Shown here: in pieces, positions 8,434 to 18,714 of the stretch | Layout of the letters: every line of letters starts with the position of its first letter | How positions within the stretch are numbered: position 1 is the first letter of the stretch | Assembly: GCA_900095095.1 (NCBI GenBank) | Contig: FMBT01000238.1 | Location: 1 to 24,863 of the forward strand | Length of the DNA stretch: 24,863 bases | Direction of reading: 5' to 3' | From: Fragilariopsis cylindrus CCMP1102 | Taxonomy: Eukaryota > Bacillariophyta > Bacillariophyceae > Bacillariales > Bacillariaceae | Program-made: the position numbers and the translations under genes | The notes under the pieces: model-generated | Databases searched by the model: none | Told to the model about the DNA's origin: nothing | What the model saw: only the letters and a program-made list of their open reading frames with translations

Positions 8434-10281
8434 ATGCCGTTGTCATTTAGGTCAATCCTAACATCCTTGACCTCGTCGATGAATACTACCTATTCTTCAA
8501 TATGCGATGGTGGTGCTGTTAGCAATAATAATAGTAGTAGTAGCATAATCATCAACAAACAATGCAACGATTCCAGAAGGGAAATTCGAGACAATATCTG
8601 TGCTATTCAAAGTGTCTTGAATTACTGGTTCGGCCAACATCCACCCGATGTGTCACAAAAGTTACTGTGGATGATCCAGTCAACACAACACAGAGACAAA
8701 GTCGACGCCGAAATTGCAACCAAATTCGAACATCTCCTAAGGGACTTGTCGTCACATACTACTACTACTACTAATAATAATAATGACGACGACGATGGTG
8801 AGAGTTCTATTGCTATTCCATCCAATCACTCACTTCTCTGGAAAAAATGGGTGCTAGATCCAGATGGAATCTATGGTGCAACAGGAAAAATTGCTGCTAT
8901 AATTGTCCTCGACCAGTTCTCTAGACACATACTAAGACATTGCGAAACAATACGAACGAGGAACGACTCCGACAACGACATCAATAATAACACTAAAAAG
9001 AGCGAATTAAATCATCTAATATTACTGTCTAAAGATCATCTCGATCGATTGGCATTGGAAACAGCAAAACTCTTGATTCGAGACCATTCAGACGAACTCG
9101 ACTGTGGTATGATTCCTTTACCTATGCAAATTTTTGCATTCATGCCCTATCGACATGCTGGTACGATGGATAGCGTGCGGTACGTCCAAAAAAAGGTCGA
9201 GGAAATAGCAAATCTCCAAGAACAAAATGAAGCGATGATAGGTCGATTTCGCAAAGCCACAAATCGACGATTAGCTGTCCTACAAGATGAGCAACGACGA
9301 ACCGGAACCTCTGATAAAGCAATGATAACGAGGAAAATGACAAATAAGAATAACAATGACAACCACAGTAATAATAACGATGACACCAATGCTACTGACG
9401 TTGACGGGGAAGTCCAATCAAGAACCGCCGCTTCTACTGATACCAACACAGATACTACTAGTCCTAATTTTAGTGACGACGATATTCTCGAAACTTTTCC
9501 ATTTGATGCCGAAATGACTGCCGCCTTAACACATCCGATACATAAAACGATAGTACAATTTTTGTCAGATCAGGGAATACATCCAATCATTGCTAGTAGT
9601 AAAGGAGGAAAAGGCAGTGACGCTGGAGATGGTAAAACCGAAACAAACAACGACAAAAACAAGGCGGCTATTATTATATCTCTTTCGGGCGGCGTGGATA
9701 GTATGGTCATTGTTCGCGTCTTGGCACATCTCAAAACGTCGTGCGGATACGACCATTTGATTGTACACGCTGTTCATATCGATTATGCCAATCGACCTGA
9801 ATCCGGTGCTGAAGCAGATTACGTACGAAGATATTGTGAGGAGAATTTGGGAACAAACACAATCGAATTTACTTGTCGTCTTATTGGAGAAGTAACTCGA
9901 GGGGTCACGTCACGCGATGATTATGAAAGGATCGCGAGAGAGATTCGATACGATAGCTACCGTGATACGGTTGCGAAAGCCAAAAACGATATGGGAATTT
10001 GTTCGAAGGAAGAACAAAGGATACGATTGTGGGTGTCATGCTAGGTCATCATCGTGGGGATTTAAGAGAGAATGTTCTTTCAAACTCTCATAAGGGCTGT
10101 GGTCCATTGGATCTCTCTGGAATGACGGAGGTTTCGAAGAATGATGGAATTACTATTTATAGGCCATTGTTGCCACTAGAAAAAACATTTGTGCTAGATT
10201 ATGCACACAAATTTGGTGTGCCATATTTCAAGGATACTACTCCACATTGGAGTACAAGGTAAGTCATTTATAAATTAATGT

Positions 10282-10322
<41 letters not shown>

Positions 10323-11406
10323 GGTCTGTAGACCTGTTGTTACTTTATTCGGGTACATACATCTCACTTCCATTCCTTCACTACATCAATGTGGTCCACT
10401 AGGGGCAAAATAAGGAACAAGTTAATTCCGTTGTTAGAAGAGATCTATGGAGATGGTAGTATGAACAATCTAAGTAATTTGGCGGTAGAGAGCGACGAAT
10501 GTCGAGCTCTTATGAACAAATCTATGATCCGACCGTTCTTAGACTCAGTCGTTCATAGACCCATGGGCATTATCATAGAGACCACCAAATGGAAAGATCA
10601 ACCGGTCTTCTTTTGGAAGGTCGTTCTTCGAGAAGCATTACATAGCGTCGGATTGGGGATGTTTAGTGATAAAAGTGTGACGGCATTTTTGCAGCGCATC
10701 AAGGCAAAAAAGTTGAAAGCTGCTTGGCTGCAGTGTCGAAAGGACTATGGGGTGTATCTCGAAACAGATGGTAGAGTATTCGTTTTCTATCCATCTAGCT
10801 TCCCCTGGAGTAAGAAAGATGCGTATGGTCTTGATGGACAAGGTAAGTTTCTGACACTTTCGAATGAAACAAATCCGAACTAACGTGCCATATTGCTAAT
10901 ACTATGTGTTCTCATTTTCAACCCCCGACCCCCATTTTCCCCTTCTTCCTCTAGTTCTTGATTTCGAAACTGTCAAGATTGTTGGTCCCTGGAAAGTTAA
11001 ATCAGAAATCGCGTCAGGGGCATCTTATCAAGACTCACCTCAATTGCCTGGTATCTGGTTGGCCAAAAAAGCTGTTTTTTCAATTGAATCTTTCATGGAT
11101 GGAAACGTTGAATACTTTCTCGCTGCACCAACCTGGTTTGACAATGATGTTGACGATTTTATTCCTAGGCCTTTGATTTTTCGTCAATTTAGTAAGGCTG
11201 ATCGACCACCGGCTTGGAAGAATTGTGATTTGAGAATTCAAAGCACACTGCCTGTATTAGGTAATGATGCGATAGCGAGTAACTTCATTAAAGACTCGAC
11301 CGGAACTGAATTAACTCATAACGTGGATGGTAAAATGAGACCTAATCCAGAACGAATGATAAGGATATCAATACAGCTTATGGAACACGATAGCGGTGGA
11401 GAATGA
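8434..11406 (+). CDS. tilS: DUF924 + TilS/MesJ-type tRNA(Ile)-lysidine synthetase fusion, two introns, one frameshift
   Basis: Exons 8434-10258, 10403-10842 and 10955-11406, joined by GT-AG introns of 144 and 112 bases. The N-terminal part has the DUF924 pattern: VLNYWFG (61-67), LWMIQSTQHRDKVDAEI, IIVLDQFSRHILRH (~157) and PMQIFAFMPYRHA (~230). After an Asn/Asp/Thr-rich linker comes the PP-loop ATPase domain: ISLSGGVDSMV (SGGVDS at 418-423), HAVHIDYANR, then GVMLGHHRGDLRENVLSN, YRPLLPLEK, DTTPHWSTRGKIRNKLIPLL. These are the TilS signature, an enzyme that joins lysine to C34 of tRNA(Ile2) so that it reads AUA. The frame slips between NDMG (frame 1) and FEGRTKD (frame 2) near 9993-10000. One added base makes the spliced length 2,718 (905 residues) and restores it. 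The N-terminus MPLSFRSILTSLTSS suggests organelle import, plausibly mitochondrial. The final exon is unrecognised. A pyrimidine-rich acceptor at 11440-11457 hints at an alternative extra exon. Confidence 0.85.
10286..10319. repeat. (AT)n microsatellite within intron 1 of the TilS fusion
   Basis: About 34 bases of alternating A and T inside the 10259-10402 intron, between donor GTAAGT and acceptor CTAG. Likely length-polymorphic. Confidence 0.95.
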
Positions 11407-11616
11407 ATTCTAACTTTTGAAACGGTTGTTAATAATTTATCCCTTCCTTTTTTCAGGATCAAATTGATGTTACTCCAAGCCATATAAAACGTTAGTAGTT
11501 AGTTTTGTCTCTTACAGTAATTAGGTAATTTTACTTTGAAACTTTACTTTGAAACTCGCGGACTGCTCGATGACAATACTTTCATCTTCATCATTGTGCT
11601 TATGTGTTCAATTGGT

Positions 11617-11744
11617 TGTAGTATCTCTATTGAAAAGGCTGTATTATCAACTGTTCATAAGCCCAGTTACGGGCTGGTGGTGTAGTATCTCTATTGAAAA
11701 GGATGTATTATCAACTGTACATAAGCCCAGTTACGGGCTGGTGG
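11617..11744. repeat. Tandem duplication of a 64-base unit containing a small hairpin
   Basis: Two adjacent copies, 11617-11680 and 11681-11744, differ at only 2 of 64 positions (ggct/ggat and gttc/gtac). Each unit includes agccc-agttac-gggct, a 5-base-pair stem with a 6-base loop. The near identity points to a recent duplication in non-coding DNA downstream of the TilS fusion. Confidence 0.93.
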
Positions 11745-12654
11745 ATAGCAAGTATGCTAGATGATGCTAACGAAGTGGCCCCAACACGAAGATTAAGAAT
11801 ATAGAAGAAATAAATTACTTAGATTCTTTGTGGAATATAAGCATGAAAATTGTCTTCAATGGTGTGATACATTGGGATAAGTACAAAGGGGATCCAATGG
11901 AGGTACTTTTACAGACCTAAGAGGAGTGTTTTAAAAGTCCACGTGCTTCCCTTTTTTGGTGACTAGTTGGGTGGATGGTTGCATGTCATGTGCAAGAACT
12001 AGCTGGTTTTATTCATTTATTCTAAAGTACTGCTCGTGAATAATATAGGACGCCTATGGCATTGTTGTAAAGCTCACAATCAATCCATATCTACCAGCTC
12101 ATTCCTGCAGCATAATAATCAAACTAGGGATCTAAGTGTTTATCATATTTAAAAAGTAGGAATTAGTGAACAGTGTGGGTGACATATGTGATGTGTTTTA
12201 ATTAAAATTCATTGCTTCATGCTCTACAGATAAATAGTCAACAAAGAATAAGTCTAACATATTTTCCAGCAGGAACACATACACATTTTGCACTGTCTTG
12301 ACTGTGCCAGTAGACTGCTACATGCCACTTGACCAGAAACCAGGAAGGTAAAACCTATCAAAACCTACAAACATGCCACGATGATTAGGACAGTGGAAAC
12401 AATTTTCTCAAAGTTCTGTTTCGTCATACAGGAGGGAGGAGACATGATGAGTATGGCCCAAATTCAGGTTGGTTGGGCACTGAGAGATATCATCAAAACT
12501 ACCAAAATCACCAAAACTAAACCAAAGTTTGATGGAATCCAGTATGCACAGTGTGTAGTACACGATCGGCATTTTGTTAGTGGACAAATCCCTAGCAGGT
12601 GTGGCCTCAAGAATGGAGGCAATAAGATGGGGTGTTAGGATTGTTACAATGATC

Positions 12655-12696
12655 ATTATTATTATTATTAGAAGAAGAAGAAGAAGAAGAAGAAGA
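12655..12696. repeat. Compound (ATT)n-(GAA)n microsatellite
   Basis: Five ATT units (12655-12669) are followed by about nine AGA/GAA units (12670-12696). Non-coding context. Confidence 0.93.
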
Positions 12697-13319
12697 CTAC
12701 TGTAGAGAGAATGAAGAACCACAGTCATTGGAAGTGACGCTGCCAATACAAACAAGAAATATCCATCATAATGATGTCTTTTGTATCGAATATCTGTTCT
12801 TTGTGCTTCGCACCAAGACTGAAGCAAATAGAAGTATCTATGCCGAATTTTTTCAGGTTTTTATGTGCAACCGCGATTTTACTGCGCGCTAGCAAACAAT
12901 AACGGAAAACAAACGTTTTTCATCCAGCCGCCCGCCTAAAATAAACTCACCAAAATTATATGCATGACACTTACAAAGCGAAGAGTAGCACGACAGCGAA
13001 GCTCCTCAAAACTGAATGTGACGAAACCGACAAATCTCGTTTTCTAACAAAAATAGAAACGCACAAACCAACTGGTGGACTTTTTGGATGTAGTGTGGTT
13101 TGATGGCCAAATTTGTTTGAGTTAAGCATTTTAAAATAATATATTCTGGTCTTTCATCTTCCTCGACGTTATGAATCGCTCATTAGTTTTGGAAGAACAA
13201 ATCACCTTTCTCCTGTAAATCTGGAACGGGTCACAAAAAGTTCCTGAGCTAATTTCCAACTTATATTAACGGTGTCAACCCAATATAACGATAAAGTGGA
13301 CCAAAAAAAGATAGACACA

Positions 13320-13892
13320 ATGGGAGATAATTCCGGCCCCAATGCAGACTACGACTTTTACTTTGAGGACGAAGCGCTTCTGTATCCTTCATTCACGACG
13401 CCACACAAGCAGTATCCTATATGGCGCAAGCAGTATCCTGCAACCACAACACTAACACCACGCAAGTTTGTGTTTCGTCCATCTGTAACCCCGTTCCACG
13501 ATGAGCCGATTTGCGACATGGTCCCTATCATTAAAAGATCATATTCCGTTAATCTTTCGCCAGGTTCTAATGGGACGGGTCGGACGAGCAATTGTACATT
13601 CGAGGATAACGATCTTGATTCTTGTAGTAGTAGCTTAGCATACAGTATGGACAGTGCTGATATGGATATGGGACACATGTTGGTCGATTATCAAGACAGC
13701 TTCGACGTCCATGCAAGTAAAGATTATCAAGATAGCATCAATGTCCATGCAAGTAACGAGGAAGATGCAAACGAAAAATTCGATCATTGTCTCCGTCCTC
13801 TAGCGTGGGCAATTTCTTTGATACAGCAGTCATTCAAAAAGATAAGATCGACTCAAGGCAATGATTTTAACAACAAGAACCGTCGACCATAG
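13320..13892 (+). CDS. Unrecognised 190-residue protein with internal repeats
   Basis: First ATG is at 13320 (ACACAATGG context) and the frame is open to TAG at 13890-13892; an upstream GTG at 13272 is not a likely eukaryotic start. The protein is polar, with an acidic aromatic N-terminus (ADYDFYFEDEALLYPSF), a Pro/Ser middle and a basic end. It has a perfect-spacing tandem repeat of 12 residues, DYQDSFDVHASK then DYQDSINVHASN (13686-13721, 13722-13757), and a shorter one (KQYPIWRKQYP). No signal peptide, helix bundle or family is recognised. It stands alone in a gene-poor region. The balanced codon use and the coding-phase repeats favour a real gene, but transcript support is absent. Confidence 0.5.
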   Translation: MGDNSGPNADYDFYFEDEALLYPSFTTPHKQYPIWRKQYPATTTLTPRKFVFRPSVTPFHDEPICDMVPIIKRSYSVNLSPGSNGTGRTSNCTFEDNDLDSCSSSLAYSMDSADMDMGHMLVDYQDSFDVHASKDYQDSINVHASNEEDANEKFDHCLRPLAWAISLIQQSFKKIRSTQGNDFNNKNRRP

Positions 13893-15173
13893 CGTCTCCA
13901 TCGAAAATCGAGGAGAAGAAGAAGTAAAAGGATAAATATCTGACTGCCTTTGATTCTACTACGAGTATGAGCCTTTTTAAATAAGCAATTGCCTGTGATT
14001 ATGGAGAATATTCCGAAAAAAAATAATGATTCCCAGAACACATATAAAACTCTCTTGTTTGTTGTAACAAGTAACTTCTTCTGATGATGCAGATATCATT
14101 AACTAATCTATAGAATTTAAGACGATTGCAGATCTCATTAAAGAGAACCACCTAGAATACAGTCGTATAAAAATTATGATACATTACTACAGTTTTATAG
14201 TTGTGTGATTTATTTTATGCCATGCCTATAGAAACTTGCAATATTTTTTTGAGAATATAGAATTTCAGATCTAAATATGGAAAGGAAGATTCCTTTTCCA
14301 TACCTTTGAATATATATCAGTCATCTTGTGCATTGCTTCAAGGAATCCTGTTCAACATTAAATAGTGATAATGGGAAGCACGAATTACAATCAGCTATAG
14401 AAAATAGCTTCTAGAGATAACAACAAATAACAGTGATGCCCTACTAGCTAGAGGGTATATACTTGTGATTTTCCCAAGAAATGTAGAACTCTCACAAATA
14501 AATATCTGGACTGTAGGACTTGACATAAATATAGCCATTATGGTAATGGCTTGTGTGGTTCAAAGAAACTATCCAAAAATTACATTCATTACATTCTTGC
14601 CTGTACATGTAATAGTCCTACATTGTCATCTAATAATGTATATTATGCGCATTATAAAAATGAACAGTACATTTTATAGGCTATCATACTATGTACATGT
14701 TAAATTATCAGTACACATACTGAGTAACCTTAAGACTAGCTACTGTACCTATATCTTCCTACATATCATCACTTGTGAACCTGTAGCAATATTGTTACTT
14801 TGAGACAACTTCACACTCATTCAATCTCTGCCGGATTATATCTTCATAATCATGTTTCTGTCATTACCAGTAGGATGCTCATTGAATCCTGCATGTCAAG
14901 AAAATTATCCAGCAGCTCTGCTACTATTATTATTTAGTTCCTACTACCCTGAGTGAGTACATTATGATGATGATTGTAATTGCCTCTCTACTCTTATCTA
15001 AGCAGCACAGAAAGTTGCCCTTTTCAAAGCAATAATAATGCATGTATATGGTAAAAGTAACACTGTACCACAACCATAACCATCAATTAATTGTAATGAA
15101 TCATTTCATCTTTTCATCTTTTCCCATTCTCTTGCATTAGAAGACATAATGGGGTACAATAAGTCGTGCGTTT

Positions 15174-15195
15174 GGGGCTGACTCGGGGCTGACTC
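15174..15195. repeat. Perfect 11-base tandem repeat ggggctgactc
   Basis: Copies at 15174-15184 and 15185-15195, the second running into CCCC, so that a GGGG…CCCC stem is also possible. It lies about 300 bases upstream of the pyruvate kinase ATG in an AT-rich background. A regulatory role is conceivable but unproven. Confidence 0.85.
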
Positions 15196-15239
15196 CCCCT
15201 AATTATACCCCTGCCGTAATAAAAATTGAACATCTGTTG

Positions 15240-15282
15240 CGACACGACGACAATTCAAACGACACGACGCCAACTGTTCAAA
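15240..15282. promoter_or_regulatory. Imperfect tandem repeat (cgacacgacg…ttcaaa) upstream of pyruvate kinase
   Basis: Two copies, 15240-15259 and 15260-15282, share cgacacgacg and ttcaaa with a 3-base length difference, followed by a third partial CGAAC. The position about 210-250 bases before the ATG makes it a candidate promoter element. Only the repeat is seen; its function is inferred. Confidence 0.4.
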
Positions 15283-15492
15283 CGAACAAATCTTTTACCA
15301 ACCATCAATGAATTCGAAAATTGAAAATATCTTTGATTTTCGACGTGGAATGAGAATAATGAGAAACCATAATATAAAATATACGGTATAAACAACACAT
15401 CTGCAAAAAGTAATTGACAATAACAGAGAAGAAAGAGCAGAAGAAGTACAAAAAAGTCAACAACAATAAAACATATATACATATATACAACA

Positions 15493-17875
15493 ATGATGAT
15501 TTTATCTTCAGTTTTAGTGACTGCCTTGAGTTTGATCTCATCTACCGATTCCTTCTCGCCAAGATCTATTGTTAGCGACCGATTGGCAACATCAGGAAAT
15601 CATCATGCCGAACGAGTTCGACCTCTCTCTGTCTCGCTAGTCAATACGATTCTCGGTACGAAGCCTCAAGAGACTACTGTGGCTGCCGTTCCTAAGGTGA
15701 GACGAGATCATTTGTCTGCACATCGCTACTTACGTATTAATAATTACCAGTGATCTTTAGCTTTAATTTTATTATACAGTATTCTCAATTTGATTCGACT
15801 GATTCATTCATTCGTTTATCTCACTATTATTACTGTTATTATTATCATTATTATTATATACTTTCGCAAATCTCTTTCTTATTTTATCTAGATTGCTCAA
15901 CGATGGAAGAAATCGACAAAACAACTTGCGACATTGGGACCAAGTAGTGGCGACAAAGAAATGATCGAAAAGTTATTCCTTGCAGGAGCTGATTGTTTCA
16001 GACTTAACTTTTCTCATGGATCTCAAGAGCAGAAGAAGGAATTGCTAATTATCATTCGTGAAATTGAAGAAAAATATTCGCATCCTATTGGTATTCTTGG
16101 TGATCTCCAGGGACCGAAATTACGTGTTGGAGAATTTTCAAATCCAGAGGGTGAAAAACTTGCGGTTGGTCAAACTTTTCGATTAGATCTTGATACAGCT
16201 CTTGGTGATAGCACGCGTGTTAATCTACCCCACCCAGAAATTATTGGTGCCAGTGAAGTTGGACATGAACTTATGGTCGATGATGGTAAGGTTAAATTAA
16301 CTGTCACTGAAAAGGGGGATGACTATTTAATTTGTAATGTCGACGTACCCGGAAAAATCTCCAACCGTAAGGGTGTCAATACTCCAGATTCTATCCTCGA
16401 AATCAGTCCTCTAACGCCGAAGGATCGAAGTGATTTAGACTACATGCTTGAAATCGGTGTCGATTGGATTGCATTATCATTTGTACAAAAACCTGAAGAT
16501 ATTTTAGAGATTCGTGAAATCATTGATAGAAAGACACCTGACGGTCAGTCGAAGCCAGCAGTTATGGCTAAGATCGAGAAACCATCTTGTTTTGATGATG
16601 ATAATCTTGAAAAGTTAGTTGAATTGTGTGACGGAATCATGGTGGCTAGAGGGGTAAGTTCTACTAGTACTTGTATAATATACAACAACAACAAAAACTG
16701 TTATTACCTCATTTTGTACGTCAATAAGCTCACATTATCTCATTGATTAATTACCAATTTCATTCCACTCTTCCTATAAAGGATTTGGGTGTAGAATGTC
16801 CACCAGAAGATGTTCCGATCCTACAGAAAACAATTATTGACGAATGTCGTAAACAAGGGAAACCCGTAGTAGTTGCAACCCAAATGTTGGAATCTATGAT
16901 AGAGAGTCCCACACCAACACGTGCAGAAGCCTCGGATGTTGCGACTGCTATCTACGATGGTGCCGATGCAATCATGTTGAGTGCAGAATCAGCTGCTGGA
17001 CTGGTAAGTCTTAATTTCTAGTACAAAAGTGTCAACGTCAAAGATTGTCCCTGGCGCCTGCGAACATTTTTCTTATGCCTCCCCCCCCCCCTTATCTACC
17101 TCTCTTTAGTACCCAGAAGAGAGTGTTGCTATGCAGCAAAGAATTATCAACCGAGTTGAAGAAGATGCTCATTACAGAAACTACTTGGATGCGAACATAT
17201 TGGAGCACGACAATACCCCAACCGACGCAGTGATTGTAGCTGCCAAACAAATTTCAAAGACTATTGCTGCGAAGGCAATGGTTTGTTTTTCTCTTACTGG
17301 ATCCACCGCAAGACGGGCTTCGAAAAATCGACCCAATGTCCCGATCATGGTCATGTCTCCTTTTGTGGAGGTAACTCGACAACTTGCAATGAGCTGGGGT
17401 GTTTATCCTGATCTTCCTACAGCCGGATCGTATGGATATACTGTTAGCGAAGATGGCATGTTTGATTACGAAAACCCAATTGTTGAGAAAGCAACAGATG
17501 ACCTAGACTTAGTTCTCCGAAATGCGTGCCGATCTGCATTGAAAAAAGGTTTGGTAGCGGATCCAGATGATCTACTGGTTGTTACCGCTGGTCTTCCTTT
17601 TGGAACTCCTGGAGGTACGTTACACTATATTCGTTTCTCGATTCGATGAACGTCGTCAGTTTACGATCTATTCGTTTCGATTTTCTTTACAATGGTTCTC
17701 TATAGTTTTATGATTCCCCCCTAAATGATGATTTGCTTACCCATCTATTCCTTCCCCCTATCTCTCCCTCCCTCCTTGATTACTCCCTTCATTCGTTGAT
17801 ACAGCCGCCAATGTTATCCGAATTGTTCCTGCAGCTGGTCCATCATGTTGGGAAGGCGTTTGCCGAGTCGAATAA
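15493..17875 (+). CDS. PYK: Pyruvate kinase, five exons, probably plastid-targeted
   Basis: Converts phosphoenolpyruvate and ADP to pyruvate and ATP. Exons 15493-15696, 15892-16653, 16782-17003, 17110-17614 and 17805-17875; introns of 195, 128, 106 and 190 bases, all GT-AG, give 587 residues without a break. Motifs in order: [24 protein letters not shown] (~138), [22 protein letters not shown] (catalytic Lys), MVARG|DLGVE split by intron 2, [37 protein letters not shown], and the C-terminal effector domain ([31 protein letters not shown]). The N-terminus [21 protein letters not shown] is a signal peptide with F after the likely cleavage site (DS-FSPRS), like the diatom ASAFAP motif. It is followed by a Ser/Arg/Thr-rich transit-like stretch before the enzyme starts near residue 70. 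Intron 3 carries an 11-base C run (17081-17091). Function is firm; targeting is inferred. Confidence 0.95.
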
Positions 17876-18146
17876 TTCATTCCTAATCATTTTCTAAATT
17901 TCTTCATAATAGCTTAATTAGTGTTACTTTGTTTTATGGTATTATTCAATTATTGTATATTAGTCTTTTACTGTGATCAAGATGTATTTATTACTTGAGG
18001 TAAGGTAGTACGTGTACAAATTACACCATTAAATTTTATCTTTTTGTCGGTTTTATCGTTACATTCGATGATTCGATTTCTTTTTATGAATTTATCCTCT
18101 GTAGTATAAATACTGTTTATTATTACTTACATCATGAGAAGGGAAA

Positions 18147-18444
18147 TTAATTATCATCCCAAGTCGATCTACTCCGACCAAGTACGCACATAGCTTGCCT
18201 ATCTTTTTCCTTCAATTCATCCCACCACTTGTCCAAGCTGTCCACTCCATCACCATCCCAATTATCTAAGGTGTACCCGTGCGTGGTACTGTAGTATGAA
18301 ATGCCACAAAAGGGAATGGTCTCAGCACAGGCTTATTAGTAGTAAAATTGGTAATTAGTTATCCAAGCCGCACCTCATCGATTCGGATCTATGGCATAGT
18401 AATTGGAGAGAGTGTACAAAAGACACAAATTATATACAAATCAT
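18147..18444 (-). CDS. Short two-exon gene with a diatom-type W-x-x-L…LG…W C-terminus
   Basis: The last exon, 18147-18331, reads CAETIPFCGISYYSTTHGY, then LDNWDGDGVDSLDKWWDEL, then KEKDRQAMCVLGRSRSTWDDN and stops at TAA (18147-18149). The closing pattern W-x-E-L…R-x-A…LG…W-D is a frequent tail in diatom proteins of many kinds. Directly upstream is an acceptor (AATAAG) with a TACTAAT-like branch site, and an in-frame TAA just inside the intron. A donor (T|GTATAT, 18431-18437) would give a 106-base intron and join to ATGATTT (18438-18444), making a 63-residue protein in frame. A longer 5' exon is open upstream but lacks an ATG, so the start is uncertain. It lies 270 bases downstream of the helicase on the same strand and converges with pyruvate kinase. 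Confidence 0.5.
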
Positions 18445-18714
18445 CACGACTGCATTGAACGACAATTTGGTCGTCTTTTGTGCAGATCCTGCTACAGACG
18501 AGGTGTTTGACGGCGTCACCGATCGTCCGGTACGAATTAAGAGGGGAGAAGAAGGGAACGAGGCTGGCGGTAACGACAGATACCTCAAAAGAGCGGACCT
18601 TTGAAAACGCAACAGATTTATTATTTCATTCGTGCAATAACGACCAATATGAAAACCAAAACGGAGAGCAGTGGCTACGTGAAAGAAAAGAGATGAATTA
18701 GCTACCTATGAATA

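Larger units (their letters stand above)
11407..13319. other. Gene-poor stretch of about 1.9 kb
   Basis: Apart from the 64-base tandem duplication (11617-11744) and the ATT/GAA microsatellites (12655-12696), nothing was recognised. An ATG-started 85-codon frame (12381-12638) has no recognisable motif, amphipathic pattern or homology, and looks like chance. The left end should hold the 3' UTR of the TilS fusion. Confidence 0.4.
13893..15492. other. Gene-poor stretch with the upstream region of pyruvate kinase
   Basis: About 1.6 kb of AT-rich DNA without convincing coding frames on either strand; a 112-codon frame at 14465-14803 starts at GTG and shows no family pattern. The last 350 bases should contain the pyruvate kinase promoter, including the two short tandem repeats listed separately. 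Confidence 0.4.

Noticed and set aside
12381..12638. 85-codon ATG-started frame in the gene-poor region
   Set aside because: No recognisable motif, membrane segment or supporting splice signals; length within chance expectation for AT-rich DNA.
14465..14803. 112-codon hydrophobic frame
   Set aside because: Starts at GTG rather than ATG, and its Ile/Tyr/Leu content is what random AT-rich DNA gives.
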